Below, piece after piece: positions 28,031 to 36,111 of a stretch of 64,000 nt of DNA. The notes below the pieces were generated by a model. It worked only from the letters and a program-made list of their open reading frames with translations. It made no database searches and was not told where the DNA came from. Position numbers and translations under genes: made by a program. This DNA is from QHXW01 sp035280425 (GTDB taxonomy: Bacteria > Acidobacteriota > Terriglobia > Bryobacterales > Bryobacteraceae), in NCBI GenBank assembly GCA_035280425.1, contig DATEFW010000018.1:62001-126000 (forward strand), read 5' to 3'. Position 1 is the first letter of the stretch. Each line of letters opens with the position of its first letter.

Positions 28031-29573
28031 CGCGTTCGGCGCGGCGCCTGCGAAATTCGATGCTCTGCGGCCTGATTTTCAAGTAACGATCGAGAATCCG
28101 AATTTCCTCGGCCGGATTATTCTGGCTGCCGTAGAATTCCGCAAGCATGATGTAAGCCGTTTCGTCGGCCGGATCGGCGGTGATGGCCGCTTCGAGCATT
28201 TGAACCGCTCTGGCCGGATCTCCGGCCTCCATCCAGGCCGTTGCCGCGGCCTGATAAGACGTCAACTCGGCCGGACGGAGTTTCACGGCAAGCTCGAAAA
28301 TCTCGGCAGCCTTTTGGTGCAGTCCCTTCAGGTCGGCAAATAGACCTAGGGCCGCTGTGAGCTCGCCGTCCCGGGGAAACTTCTGTCGCGCTTCAGCGAT
28401 CAGGGGAAATGCCTTGGCTAGAAATTCGGGATTCTGCTGCTGCGCGCCCACGTTGACATACGCCAAGCCAAGATTACGAGAGGCATAGGGCTCTGACGCG
28501 GCGCGCCAAGCAGTGAGTATGGCTGGTTTTCGCGCCGGCTCTTCCCGGACAGGACGCCGGCGAATCTGGTGATCGGTGAATGCCGCATGCGCACCATCGA
28601 CTGTTCCGCGCGAGGGCATGTGGCAACCGGCACAATCGCCATCTTCGACGTGATGATTGCGCGCGAGCGTGCTCCCGTGGCAGCCCAGGCACTTGGCGCG
28701 ATAATACGCAGCTTTTTCGGACGGCTCGCGATGCGGATCGTGGCATGTGCCGCACCAAAGCCGGTGATCGCTTTTCTGCCAGCAGAGGCTACGGCGCAAC
28801 TGCTGCGACTGGCTGATGACGCGCAGCGGCGTGTTATCGCCGGAGTCGCCGACGAAAACGGTGAACGTGTTCTCGAGTGGCTCGCCCGGCGCGAAGTCCG
28901 CCCAGTCTTTTCCCGGGTTGAGGATGCGCGCTTCACCCTGCAAGTGACACTGCTCGCAAACGCTGTCTCGGGCATCGGGAGCAAGCCGCGCCGGGTTTAC
29001 GATATTCGCCCGCGAGGGCTTGGCCATGTGGGCCGCGCCGAGCCCGTGACAGCGCTCGCAAGAAATGCCTTCTTCGGTGACTGCTGGGTTTTCATACCGG
29101 TTCCCGGTGCCGGCGATGAGCCTGGCTTTACCGGAATGACAGAGCAGGCATTCGAGGCCGACCGGACGATTGAAATCCGGCGCCGGGTTGTCTTCATATC
29201 CCGGCGCCATAATCCATTTCTTTTCCTGCGTCTGATACGAAATGGGAGATTGAAACAGATAATCGCCTTCCTGGATCAAATATCCAAACGCGCGATGCCC
29301 GGAGCCCACCACGTAGGCGACGCGGTAGTCTCCGGAGAAGCCACCGCGGACGATACGCTGGTGCATTCCGTCACGCGAGTGACTCACGGAAAATCTGGTG
29401 CCTGAGGCTCCGTGGGTAAATTCGCCATCCGGTTGCGTAATTATGCGGGAAAGCGCTCTCCCCATGCCGGTTGCCGCGTAGGATTTCGCTTGCGCCGGGT
29501 GGCAGGTGGCGCAGGGACTCGTCGCCCTGGCCGGGAAAGCAGCCAACAGAAGCGCTACGATGGCGGCGCGCAT
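28002..29573 (-). CDS. seven-heme cytochrome c with C-terminal TPRs
   Basis: 523 residues, exported (MRAAIVALLLAAFPARAT). Seven CxxCH heme-binding motifs are seen: CATCH, CLLCH, CERCH, CEQCH, CGTCH, CLGCH and CAGCH, across residues 20-330. From about 350 there are TPR-like helices (NLGLAYVNVGAQQQNPEFLA, DETAYIMLAEFYGSQNNPAE). The heme part resembles multiheme electron carriers of the cytochrome c554/nitrite-reductase-like type. ATG at 29573 starts the leader; upstream residues are a shadow. It is convergent with the TPR pair and divergent from a PQQ-type propeller, suggesting periplasmic redox function. Confidence 0.9.
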   Translation of the reverse strand: MRAAIVALLLAAFPARATSPCATCHPAQAKSYAATGMGRALSRIITQPDGEFTHGASGTRFSVSHSRDGMHQRIVRGGFSGDYRVAYVVGSGHRAFGYLIQEGDYLFQSPISYQTQEKKWIMAPGYEDNPAPDFNRPVGLECLLCHSGKARLIAGTGNRYENPAVTEEGISCERCHGLGAAHMAKPSRANIVNPARLAPDARDSVCEQCHLQGEARILNPGKDWADFAPGEPLENTFTVFVGDSGDNTPLRVISQSQQLRRSLCWQKSDHRLWCGTCHDPHREPSEKAAYYRAKCLGCHGSTLARNHHVEDGDCAGCHMPSRGTVDGAHAAFTDHQIRRRPVREEPARKPAILTAWRAASEPYASRNLGLAYVNVGAQQQNPEFLAKAFPLIAEARQKFPRDGELTAALGLFADLKGLHQKAAEIFELAVKLRPAELTSYQAAATAWMEAGDPARAVQMLEAAITADPADETAYIMLAEFYGSQNNPAEEIRILDRYLKIRPQSIEFRRRRAERASAPSPAAP

Positions 29574-29672
29574 GCGGCTTAGATTATCGCAAGCGGATGC
29601 GGCCAATGTGTGAAGCAATAAACCCGCTTCTTTTTTCAGTTTAATCTTCTAGTGCTTGCGCGCGCCCTGCAA

Positions 29673-29678
29673 TATAAT
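29673..29678 (+). promoter_or_regulatory. -10 element before the PQQ-type gene
   Basis: A perfect TATAAT ends 14 bases before the ATG at 29693; no good -35 hexamer is present at normal spacing. Transcription would start about eight bases before the ATG, giving an almost leaderless mRNA, consistent with the lack of a Shine-Dalgarno. Confidence 0.4.
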
Positions 29679-29692
29679 TGCACCTGACTAAC

Positions 29693-31222
29693 ATGCACCG
29701 AAAAACCGCTGTGTTCGCACTTTTACTCGCAGGTCTGCCGCTTATGGCTGCCGATTGGCCGTCCTACGGACGAGACCCGCAACGCACCGGCTGGAGCCCC
29801 GAGGAGACCGAGATCAACCCTCGCACCGTACGCTCGATGACGTTGCTTTGGAAAACGCACCTCGACAACCAGGCGCGCGAATTGAATTCCCTCACCGCGC
29901 CGGTAAGCGCCGAATGGATCATCACCGATCAGGGGATGAAAGAGGTGCTCGTTGTAGGCGGGGCTTCCGATAACCTGTTCGTGCTGGATTCCGCTACCGG
30001 CAAACTGCTGTGGAAAAAGACGCTCACCGTCGAAGGCAAATCTCGCGAGGAGCCCTTTTGGCTGTGCCCGAATGCGCTGAACGCGACTCCGCTGATCCGC
30101 AAAGATGACCTGCACACCAGCGTTTACGCCATCGCGAGCGACGGCAAACTGCACGTGCTTGGCATCACCAATGGCGAGGAGCGCAGCGTTCCAGTCCAGT
30201 TCGTTCCTCCATTCTCTAAGAATTGGAGCCTCAACCTCGCGAATGATGTTCTCTATACCAACACATCGCAGGATTGCAATGGGGCGCATTCGGGCGTCTA
30301 CGCGATGGATCTTGGCACCAAGAAGATCAGCTTTTTCCAGTCGAGCAAGGGCGGAGCGGGCATCTGGGGGCGTGCCGGCGTCGCCATCAGTGAAGGCGGT
30401 TTGGTGTTCGCCGGTACCGGAGACGGAATGTACAATGCCGCCAAAGGCAGTTATCCGGACACCATCCTGCAACTTTCCGCCAAGGACTTGACGCTGGTGG
30501 ATTATTTCACACCTGCCAACCACTTGTATCTCACGCGTAAAGATCTCGACATGGGCAGCCTCTCGCCGGTTGTTTTTCCGTGGAAGGGACGCGAGGTCGT
30601 CGCCGCCGGTGGGAAAGAGGGCGTCGTCTATCTTCTGGATTCCAAGCAGATCGGCGGAGGCGACCATGCCACCCCGCTTCACCAGAGCCCCCTGCTGGCG
30701 AACGAAGGAGCCGATTTCGCCGGCAAGGGATTCTGGGGGGCGTTCGCGACCGCCGAAGACGAGAAGGAGAACCGCTGGCTCTTTGTTCCCGCTTCGGGCG
30801 CCGCCGCAACGGGAGCGAAGTTTCCCCTCACGAATGGCGATGCACCCAATGGCAGCATCATGGCGTTCCGCATCGAAGACAAAGAGGGGAAGCCGGCGGC
30901 CACACCGGCCTGGATTTCGCGTGACATGAACTTGCCCGAGCCTCCCATCATCGCCGGCGGATTGGTATTCGCCATTTCGAATGGTGAATTTGCGCGCCAG
31001 TCCAAGGGCGATGGCGGGTTGTTTACCTCAGCCGAGCGTGCCGCGAAACACACCGGCAACGCGATTCTCTATGCCTTTGACATGACTACCGGGAAAGAGC
31101 TGTTCTCGAGTGGCGACACCATGCCATCGTGGACGCACTTCAGCGGTATCGCGATCGCAAGCGGCCGCGTGTACGTGACTACCTACGATTCGAATGTGTA
31201 TGCCTTCGGCTTGAAGCGCTAG
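29693..31222 (+). CDS. PQQ-type beta-propeller protein, exported
   Basis: 509 residues: leader (TAVFALLLAGLPLMAADWP) then repeated propeller blades such as DNLFVLDSATGKLLWKKTLT, GVYAMDLGTKKISFF, GVVYLLDSKQIGG and ILYAFDMTTGKELFSSGD, the pyrrolo-quinoline-quinone dehydrogenase-like repeat. No cytochrome domain is present. Divergent from the seven-heme cytochrome gene (about 120 bases apart), which could be its electron acceptor. Whether it binds PQQ or is a structural propeller cannot be settled by eye. The stop overlaps that of the convergent FAH-family gene by four bases. Confidence 0.85.
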   Translation: MHRKTAVFALLLAGLPLMAADWPSYGRDPQRTGWSPEETEINPRTVRSMTLLWKTHLDNQARELNSLTAPVSAEWIITDQGMKEVLVVGGASDNLFVLDSATGKLLWKKTLTVEGKSREEPFWLCPNALNATPLIRKDDLHTSVYAIASDGKLHVLGITNGEERSVPVQFVPPFSKNWSLNLANDVLYTNTSQDCNGAHSGVYAMDLGTKKISFFQSSKGGAGIWGRAGVAISEGGLVFAGTGDGMYNAAKGSYPDTILQLSAKDLTLVDYFTPANHLYLTRKDLDMGSLSPVVFPWKGREVVAAGGKEGVVYLLDSKQIGGGDHATPLHQSPLLANEGADFAGKGFWGAFATAEDEKENRWLFVPASGAAATGAKFPLTNGDAPNGSIMAFRIEDKEGKPAATPAWISRDMNLPEPPIIAGGLVFAISNGEFARQSKGDGGLFTSAERAAKHTGNAILYAFDMTTGKELFSSGDTMPSWTHFSGIAIASGRVYVTTYDSNVYAFGLKR

Positions 31223-32007
31223 CGCGCAATTTCTAACGCGACGTTCCCAAGCGAGCCGGACTTCACCTCGAACCGGTCGCCTGGACTGGCCTCAAATAGC
31301 GGAAGCGGCGAGCCGGTCAGCACGATCTGTCCGCGGCGAAGCCCTATCCCGAACGCCTTCAGCCGCTCGGCCAGCCACAGCACGCTGGCTATCGGCCCGC
31401 CAGGCAATTCCGCACCGGTTGCTGCGCCCAGCGCAGTTCCATTCCGATTCACCGTAATGGTTTCATCGAGCAGTCCGTCAGGGCCGCGAAAACCCGGCCG
31501 CAGGTCTGGTAACACTACGCCAGCATGCAAACCATTATTCGCAATCAGCTCCTGCGCCCGTTCGCTGAACGGAGCGCGGCAAATATAGTTGTGCAGTTCG
31601 ATGACCGGGAAGGCCGCATCGATCGCCTGCGCTGGGTTAGCCACAAGCCAGTCTGCACCGGGAACGTCCTGGGCGATGCGCACCGCGAATTCGCCTTCCA
31701 CCGCGAGGCGCTCGAAACGCTTAGCCGGGAGCTTCGCGCCGCCCCTGTGCGCCTCGCCCGCGAAGATGTGACCAAATACCGGTTCGTTTATTCCGAGCTG
31801 GTTTTGAACGGCGCGGCTGACGCAGCCCACTTTATAACCGGCTATCGCTTCGCCGCGGAGCAGCCGCAAGTGCACAACTTTGAATTGAAGCTCGTAGGCT
31901 TCGGCAATGGTGAGACTGAGTCCGGGCGAACCGAAAGCAGTCCCCGGTTGAGCCGTGTCATAATCCGCCACCTGCCGGCGCGCAAGCTGGTCAAGATCCG
32001 TCTGCAA
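31219..32007 (-). CDS. 2-keto-4-pentenoate hydratase-like protein (FAH superfamily)
   Basis: 262 residues, cytosolic. FAH/MhpD-type features: GYKVGCVSRAVQNQLGINEPVFG at the N-terminal third, VEGEFAVRIA and AAFPVIELHNYI carrying acidic metal ligands, and GQIVLTGSPLPLFEASPGDRF towards the end. Members hydrate 2-hydroxypenta-2,4-dienoates or decarboxylate oxaloacrotonate in aromatic catabolism. No other meta-pathway gene is adjacent, so the substrate is open. Confidence 0.85.
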   Translation of the reverse strand: MQTDLDQLARRQVADYDTAQPGTAFGSPGLSLTIAEAYELQFKVVHLRLLRGEAIAGYKVGCVSRAVQNQLGINEPVFGHIFAGEAHRGGAKLPAKRFERLAVEGEFAVRIAQDVPGADWLVANPAQAIDAAFPVIELHNYICRAPFSERAQELIANNGLHAGVVLPDLRPGFRGPDGLLDETITVNRNGTALGAATGAELPGGPIASVLWLAERLKAFGIGLRRGQIVLTGSPLPLFEASPGDRFEVKSGSLGNVALEIAR

Positions 32008-32099
32008 ACAACGCCTCCGTCCGATGATCCTACTACGCCGCTAAGCGAACACGATGCGGGCGCCGGCAACCCGCGATGGCGTAAGATATGGAAACGCGA

Positions 32100-32573
32100 A
32101 TGCCGGAAGTTGTCTATCGTTCGGAAGTTCGGATCGAGCGCGTCAAAGGGCCGCTACGCCGCGCCTATCTGCCCGCCGAAAAAACGCCGGTGCTGTTCGG
32201 TGTGCATGGCGCCGTCGCCGAGCATTACAAAGTGCCGCCCGCTGTTCTCGATCCGCACGCCACTACCCTGGATTACATCGTCGCGGCGGCGGCCGGCTGA
32301 CTGACCGGGACCTTCGGAGGCGCGCTGGAGGCGCGCCAGATATCAGCTTCGAACGACCGGTTGGCTGCCGAAGCCACAGGCGAAATCGAGCTTGAAGAGA
32401 ACGTGCTCGTCATCCGGCGCATTCACGTCAAACTGAAGCTACGCGCCGAACCTGCGTATGCGGAAACCGCGAATCGAGTGCACGATTTTTTCGCTGAAAA
32501 ATGTCCGGTTTATCGCACGCTGCGCAACTCGATTGCGATCACGACGGAATTAATTTTCGAGCCGCTGGGATGA
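32100..32573 (+). CDS. OsmC/Ohr-family peroxidase-like protein with in-frame TGA (probable selenoprotein)
   Basis: One continuous frame of 157 residues if the TGA at 32298-32300 is read as an amino acid (residue 67). Before it: TTLDYIVAAAAG; after it: LTGTFGGALEARQ, then GEIELEENVLVIRRIHVKL and the conserved second-Cys motif EKCPVYRTLRNSIAITTEL (Cys135). In OsmC/Ohr proteins the peroxidatic Cys sits exactly at residue 67 here, and TGA differs from Cys codons by one base. A stem-loop with its loop 25 bases beyond the TGA resembles a bacterial SECIS. Sec in OsmC-like proteins has been reported from genomic surveys. Alternatives: a nonsense mutation or sequencing error. ATG at 32100 (GGAAA upstream) or 32088. 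Role: reduction of organic hydroperoxides. Confidence 0.75.
32296..32347 (+). promoter_or_regulatory. SECIS-like stem-loop following the in-frame TGA
   Basis: GGCGCGC (32319-32325), loop TGGAG and GCGCGCC (32331-32337) form a perfect 7-bp upper stem. GCTGA including the TGA itself (32296-32300) can pair with TCAGC (32343-32347) at the base. The loop starts 25 bases after the TGA and has G at its second position, all within the usual limits of bacterial SECIS elements recognised by SelB. Confidence 0.65.
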
Positions 32574-32581
32574 GAATATCC

Positions 32582-32606
32582 GGCCGCTAACACAAGTGTG
32601 GCGGCC
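32582..32606 (+). terminator. hairpin after the OsmC-family gene
   Basis: GGCCGC and GCGGCC plus an inner CACA/TGTG pair form a bulged stem nine bases after the stop codon. No T run follows, so it may serve either convergent transcript as a weak terminator. Confidence 0.4.
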
Positions 32607-32646
32607 AAGGGTTTGGTCCGCTTCTCGTCCATGGGCGCGGCTGGGA

Positions 32647-33894
32647 CTACACCTTCCGCGGCAGCTTGCGAATCTGGCGCTGGGCCAGGCGGCTCCACTT
32701 TGCGGTGAGGCGTCTTCTGTAGCGCGGAGCCGTGCGGACGGCCTCGATGGCACGCCGGTACATTTCGCGTGCCTGGGCTGCGTCGCCCAGACCTTCGAAG
32801 GCCTGACCGTAATCGAAGAGACCTTCGGGATCGTATGGCCGCCGCTCAATGTACTCGGCCAGCTCGTTCCGCGCATCTTGATACTGCCGCGCGGCGAGAT
32901 ACGTAGCGCCCAGTTCGCGCAAGATTTCACTCAGGTTGTGTCGATCGTCCTGGTCGATCACGGTCTGAAAATGCACGAGAGCGTCACGCAGACGGCCCTG
33001 CTCGCGTGCGATGCGGCCCAATTGAAAGTGGGCGTCGGTTTCGGAAGAATCGATGGCTACGGCACTGCGAAAACGCTGGATGGCTTCGGTGTACTGATGG
33101 CGCTGCTGATAAATGAGTCCGAGCTCGTATTGCGCGTCTGCATCGTGCGGGTTAATGGCTGCCGTCTCGAGCATTTTATGGAAGCTCTGCCGGCGGCGCA
33201 TGCCGGTGCCCAGACTGGTGAATTCGCCGGCAAGAAAATAGTAGGCGTAGAAAAGAAAGAATGGGGAGGCGAGCCACGAGAGCACCATCCGGAGCGGAGC
33301 CCAAAAAACAACTGAGGCCGCGAGCGGAATGACGGAAAGCCCCACTGCGCCCACCGCGATGCCGTTTTCCGTCCCGAAAACTGTGCGGATCGCGAAAAAC
33401 ATCAGCACGGCGAAATAAAGATAGGCCAGTGCAGCGACGGCGGCCAGTAGGGGCAGCGGAAGGAACCACGAGGCCGGCACAATGGGAAGTTGCGAGGCCA
33501 CCCAAGCCATCGAGGTGCATGTAAGCAACGCGGAATAATCGCGCTCGAACACGACACCCAAACTTCCGAGGCGTGCAAGGAGATTAGTTACGAGAAGTGT
33601 TCCGGGAACGTAGATGACGGCCAAAACGAGAAGGGGCGAATAAAAACTGAACGACCACCACGGCCGCGCGCGCGGAATACGAACGGGGATCTGATCCTGA
33701 TCCGCAGCGGCGCCCTGGAATTGCTGGATTGTTGGCGGCGGCTGCGGGAGCGCGGTACTCAAACCGCCCTGCAGCAACAGCGATACCACCAGCACCGCCA
33801 CAGTGGCGAACAGCAGGCTGCCGCCATCCAGTATCCGGCTCATGGCAGCGCCCGGTTTCCAGAGCAACTCCAACAGCAGCCGGGCATTGTGCAT
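32647..33894 (-). CDS. YIP1-type membrane protein with C-terminal TPRs
   Basis: 415 residues. Five or six hydrophobic segments lie in residues 20-235 (LLFATVAVLVVSLLLQGG, LLVLAVIYVPGTLLVTNLLA, WFLPLPLLAAVAALAYLYFA, AVGLSVIPLAASVVFWA), in the arrangement of YIP1-family bacterial proteins. Residues 240-400 are three to four TPRs (AQYELGLIYQQRHQYTEAIQ, AHFQLGRIAREQGRLRDALV). Function unknown; a membrane-anchored TPR scaffold. It is 29 bases downstream of the penicillin acylase-family gene in the same direction and probably co-transcribed. Confidence 0.8.
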   Translation of the reverse strand: MHNARLLLELLWKPGAAMSRILDGGSLLFATVAVLVVSLLLQGGLSTALPQPPPTIQQFQGAAADQDQIPVRIPRARPWWSFSFYSPLLVLAVIYVPGTLLVTNLLARLGSLGVVFERDYSALLTCTSMAWVASQLPIVPASWFLPLPLLAAVAALAYLYFAVLMFFAIRTVFGTENGIAVGAVGLSVIPLAASVVFWAPLRMVLSWLASPFFLFYAYYFLAGEFTSLGTGMRRRQSFHKMLETAAINPHDADAQYELGLIYQQRHQYTEAIQRFRSAVAIDSSETDAHFQLGRIAREQGRLRDALVHFQTVIDQDDRHNLSEILRELGATYLAARQYQDARNELAEYIERRPYDPEGLFDYGQAFEGLGDAAQAREMYRRAIEAVRTAPRYRRRLTAKWSRLAQRQIRKLPRKV

Positions 33895-33923
33895 TCCGGT
33901 TCAAGGATATCAGGGCCGACGCT

Positions 33924-36020
33924 TCAATCTCCGGGATGATACGTCCGCTCGGCGTGCGCTTGAATCTCAGCTTTGGTGAACCAGGCAGGCTTGAATTGCT
34001 GATTGGCGTAGAGCCGCGTCTGATCGAGATAGTGCGGCGAAGACGGGTCGGAGTTTTCGCCGAATACCATTATCGAGCGCGCCTTCACCTCGGAAGCGAA
34101 CTCGACGACGCTCACAAAGGAATGGCCGGCAACACCGTAATTCCGCTTCTGTCCTTTTTCCGCACGTGCATAAAAATTGAAGACGATGCCTTCCGGACCC
34201 GGACCGCCGGCCACGGGAAAACTGGTTTTCGCATCGCTGAAAGGCTCCTCACCGCTCGAGAAAGTCCGCTCGACGCGATTGATCTCGCCCCAAGGGACTT
34301 CCCACGTCCCGAACTTGTTCTCGAGGTCTTTGATGACGTCTTCGAGTGCGCCGATCGGATCGTTCTTGGCCTTCGCATCCCGAACCTGCTTCCAGTACCA
34401 GAGCGTAAACAGCGTCATGGGGACGGAATGGATCGTGCCGACATGATCCCATTCACGGAGCTCAGTCACCGGCCTTGCAAGCCGGGCGGCGCGATCGGCG
34501 TCGGATTTCTTCAGCGCTTCCCAGCGATCCACAAGTTTCGGGATCTCGGTTTCGGCCTCGATCACCGAGGTATCGAAAGCGGCTTTGGCCCACTCTTCGA
34601 AGGTGAATTTTTCGTGGTTATAGAGAATGCGGCGCGAGATGCGGGCGCGCGCCGTTTCTCCTTCGCCCACCATGTAGGGTGGAAACTTCGCCGGATCCGG
34701 ATTGTCGAAGATGGTGGTGGTGAACGGCGTCGAATTGCAATTCTGGACGAAGCCGGATTTCGGATTCAGCACCTGCGGCAACTCGTCGATCGAATGATAC
34801 CCATGCCATTCGGTTTCGGGATCCGTGCCGTCGACGGCTTTTGACCAGTCGTAGCGCGCGGCGCGCCGCGGCACCGCGCCATTGTAGAGATAAAAAATAT
34901 TGCCGTCGCGATCCGCGTAGACCACGTTAAACAGCGGCACGGCGAGCTCTGAGACGGCTTTGCGGAATTCGCCGTAATTGTGGGCGCGCGTCATGTCATA
35001 CCACTCCTGAATCTGGCCGCCCTCCTCGAGACGTGCGAACTTTACCGCCAGAGCTTTTCCGTTGCGCCAGGCGACGATCGGGCCGTGATGGGTTTTTCGC
35101 AGCGTGAACCGGCGTGTCACCAGGCCCGCGTCGGTTTTGACCCGGATGGACTCGGACCACTCGACAGCCTGGCGGTGTTCATTGCCGTAGCGATAAGCCA
35201 GCGAATTCTGCGGATCGTCGAAAGTTTCCTCGTAAACGTCCACCACATCCGGTTTATTGACGGTATGGCTCCAGCCGAGGTATTCGTTATGGCCGATGGT
35301 TGGAAAAACCGAACCGAAGAAGGAAGCGCCCGACATATCCCAGCCTTCGTCGGAGTGGACATGGGCTTCGTACCACTGGCCTGGACCGAAGAACGGCTGG
35401 TGCGGATTGATGAACAGCATGGCGTGGCCCGTCGCGCTTTTCCCCGGCGCAATGGCCCACATGTTGGAGCCCTGCTCGCGCGCGGCATCGCGGATCTGTT
35501 TATTATCGATGCCCGTTTCGCCGAACAGGAACAGATAGTAAAGCGCATATCGGCCGAAGGCGAACGTATGCCACGGCTCGAAATGCGTGATGAGGCGCGG
35601 CTTTACCTGCGGATGACGCACGAGGTAGTAATTGAAGCCATCGGCCAGCGCTTCGACCAACTGGCGCATGCGCGGTGTGGCGTGCTCGTACTCACGCTGC
35701 GACAGTTTTGGAATTTCGAGAGAGCGCACCAGCAGATCGTCATTCAGCGTTTTCTCGCCGTAGATTTCCGACGCGCGGCCCAGCGAGCGCAGGTAGCTGT
35801 CCTCGATCTGCCAGAAATTATCCTCGGCCTGCGCATAGGCGAAGCCAAAGACGCAACTTGCGTCGGTCGGCCCATAGATGTGCGGGACGCCGTAGCTGTC
35901 GCGATAGATCGTTACAGACCGGGCAAGCTGAGCGGCTTCGGCGCGGGCGGCGGCGCGTCCGGGGATAGCGAACGCCAGCGTCACCACGAGAGCAGAAAGC
36001 GAGCGGGTGAATTTCGGCAC
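33924..36020 (-). CDS. penicillin acylase family N-terminal nucleophile hydrolase
   Basis: 698 residues, exported (SALVVTLAFAIPGRAAA). Ntn-hydrolase precursor: the alpha chain begins VTIYRDSYGVPHIYGPT with FGFAYAQAEDNFWQIE; the autocleavage site and Ser nucleophile are at REQGSNMWAIAPGKSATGHA (GSNMW); the beta chain carries FINPHQPFFGPGQWYEAHV and HTVNKPDVVDVYEE. Such enzymes hydrolyse amide bonds of penicillins, acyl-homoserine lactones or related N-acyl compounds. The later LNPKSGFVQNCNSTPF contains the oxyanion-region Asn. Substrate not predictable; quorum-signal or aculeacin-like acylase activity is possible. Precedes the YIP1/TPR gene. Confidence 0.93.
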   Translation of the reverse strand: MPKFTRSLSALVVTLAFAIPGRAAARAEAAQLARSVTIYRDSYGVPHIYGPTDASCVFGFAYAQAEDNFWQIEDSYLRSLGRASEIYGEKTLNDDLLVRSLEIPKLSQREYEHATPRMRQLVEALADGFNYYLVRHPQVKPRLITHFEPWHTFAFGRYALYYLFLFGETGIDNKQIRDAAREQGSNMWAIAPGKSATGHAMLFINPHQPFFGPGQWYEAHVHSDEGWDMSGASFFGSVFPTIGHNEYLGWSHTVNKPDVVDVYEETFDDPQNSLAYRYGNEHRQAVEWSESIRVKTDAGLVTRRFTLRKTHHGPIVAWRNGKALAVKFARLEEGGQIQEWYDMTRAHNYGEFRKAVSELAVPLFNVVYADRDGNIFYLYNGAVPRRAARYDWSKAVDGTDPETEWHGYHSIDELPQVLNPKSGFVQNCNSTPFTTTIFDNPDPAKFPPYMVGEGETARARISRRILYNHEKFTFEEWAKAAFDTSVIEAETEIPKLVDRWEALKKSDADRAARLARPVTELREWDHVGTIHSVPMTLFTLWYWKQVRDAKAKNDPIGALEDVIKDLENKFGTWEVPWGEINRVERTFSSGEEPFSDAKTSFPVAGGPGPEGIVFNFYARAEKGQKRNYGVAGHSFVSVVEFASEVKARSIMVFGENSDPSSPHYLDQTRLYANQQFKPAWFTKAEIQAHAERTYHPGD

Positions 36021-36055
36021 AGAGCAGATTCTACTCTATCTGCCGCGAAGTGCGG

Positions 36056-36087
36056 ACGGGCCTAGGGCGCTGGTGCGCCCGGCCCGT
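36056..36087 (-). terminator. terminator-like hairpin after TonB receptor 3
   Basis: ACGGGC/GCCCGT and GGGCGC/GCGCCC form a two-part stem with a four-base loop, beginning 25 bases beyond the receptor stop on the minus strand. No T run follows. Confidence 0.45.
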
Positions 36088-36111
36088 TATTCCCGCTCGT
36101 GATGCGCGAAT

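Noticed and set aside
32361..32573. Separate short gene starting at TTG 32361
   Set aside because: It is the same frame and the same protein family as the ORF before the TGA; best explained as one OsmC-family gene.
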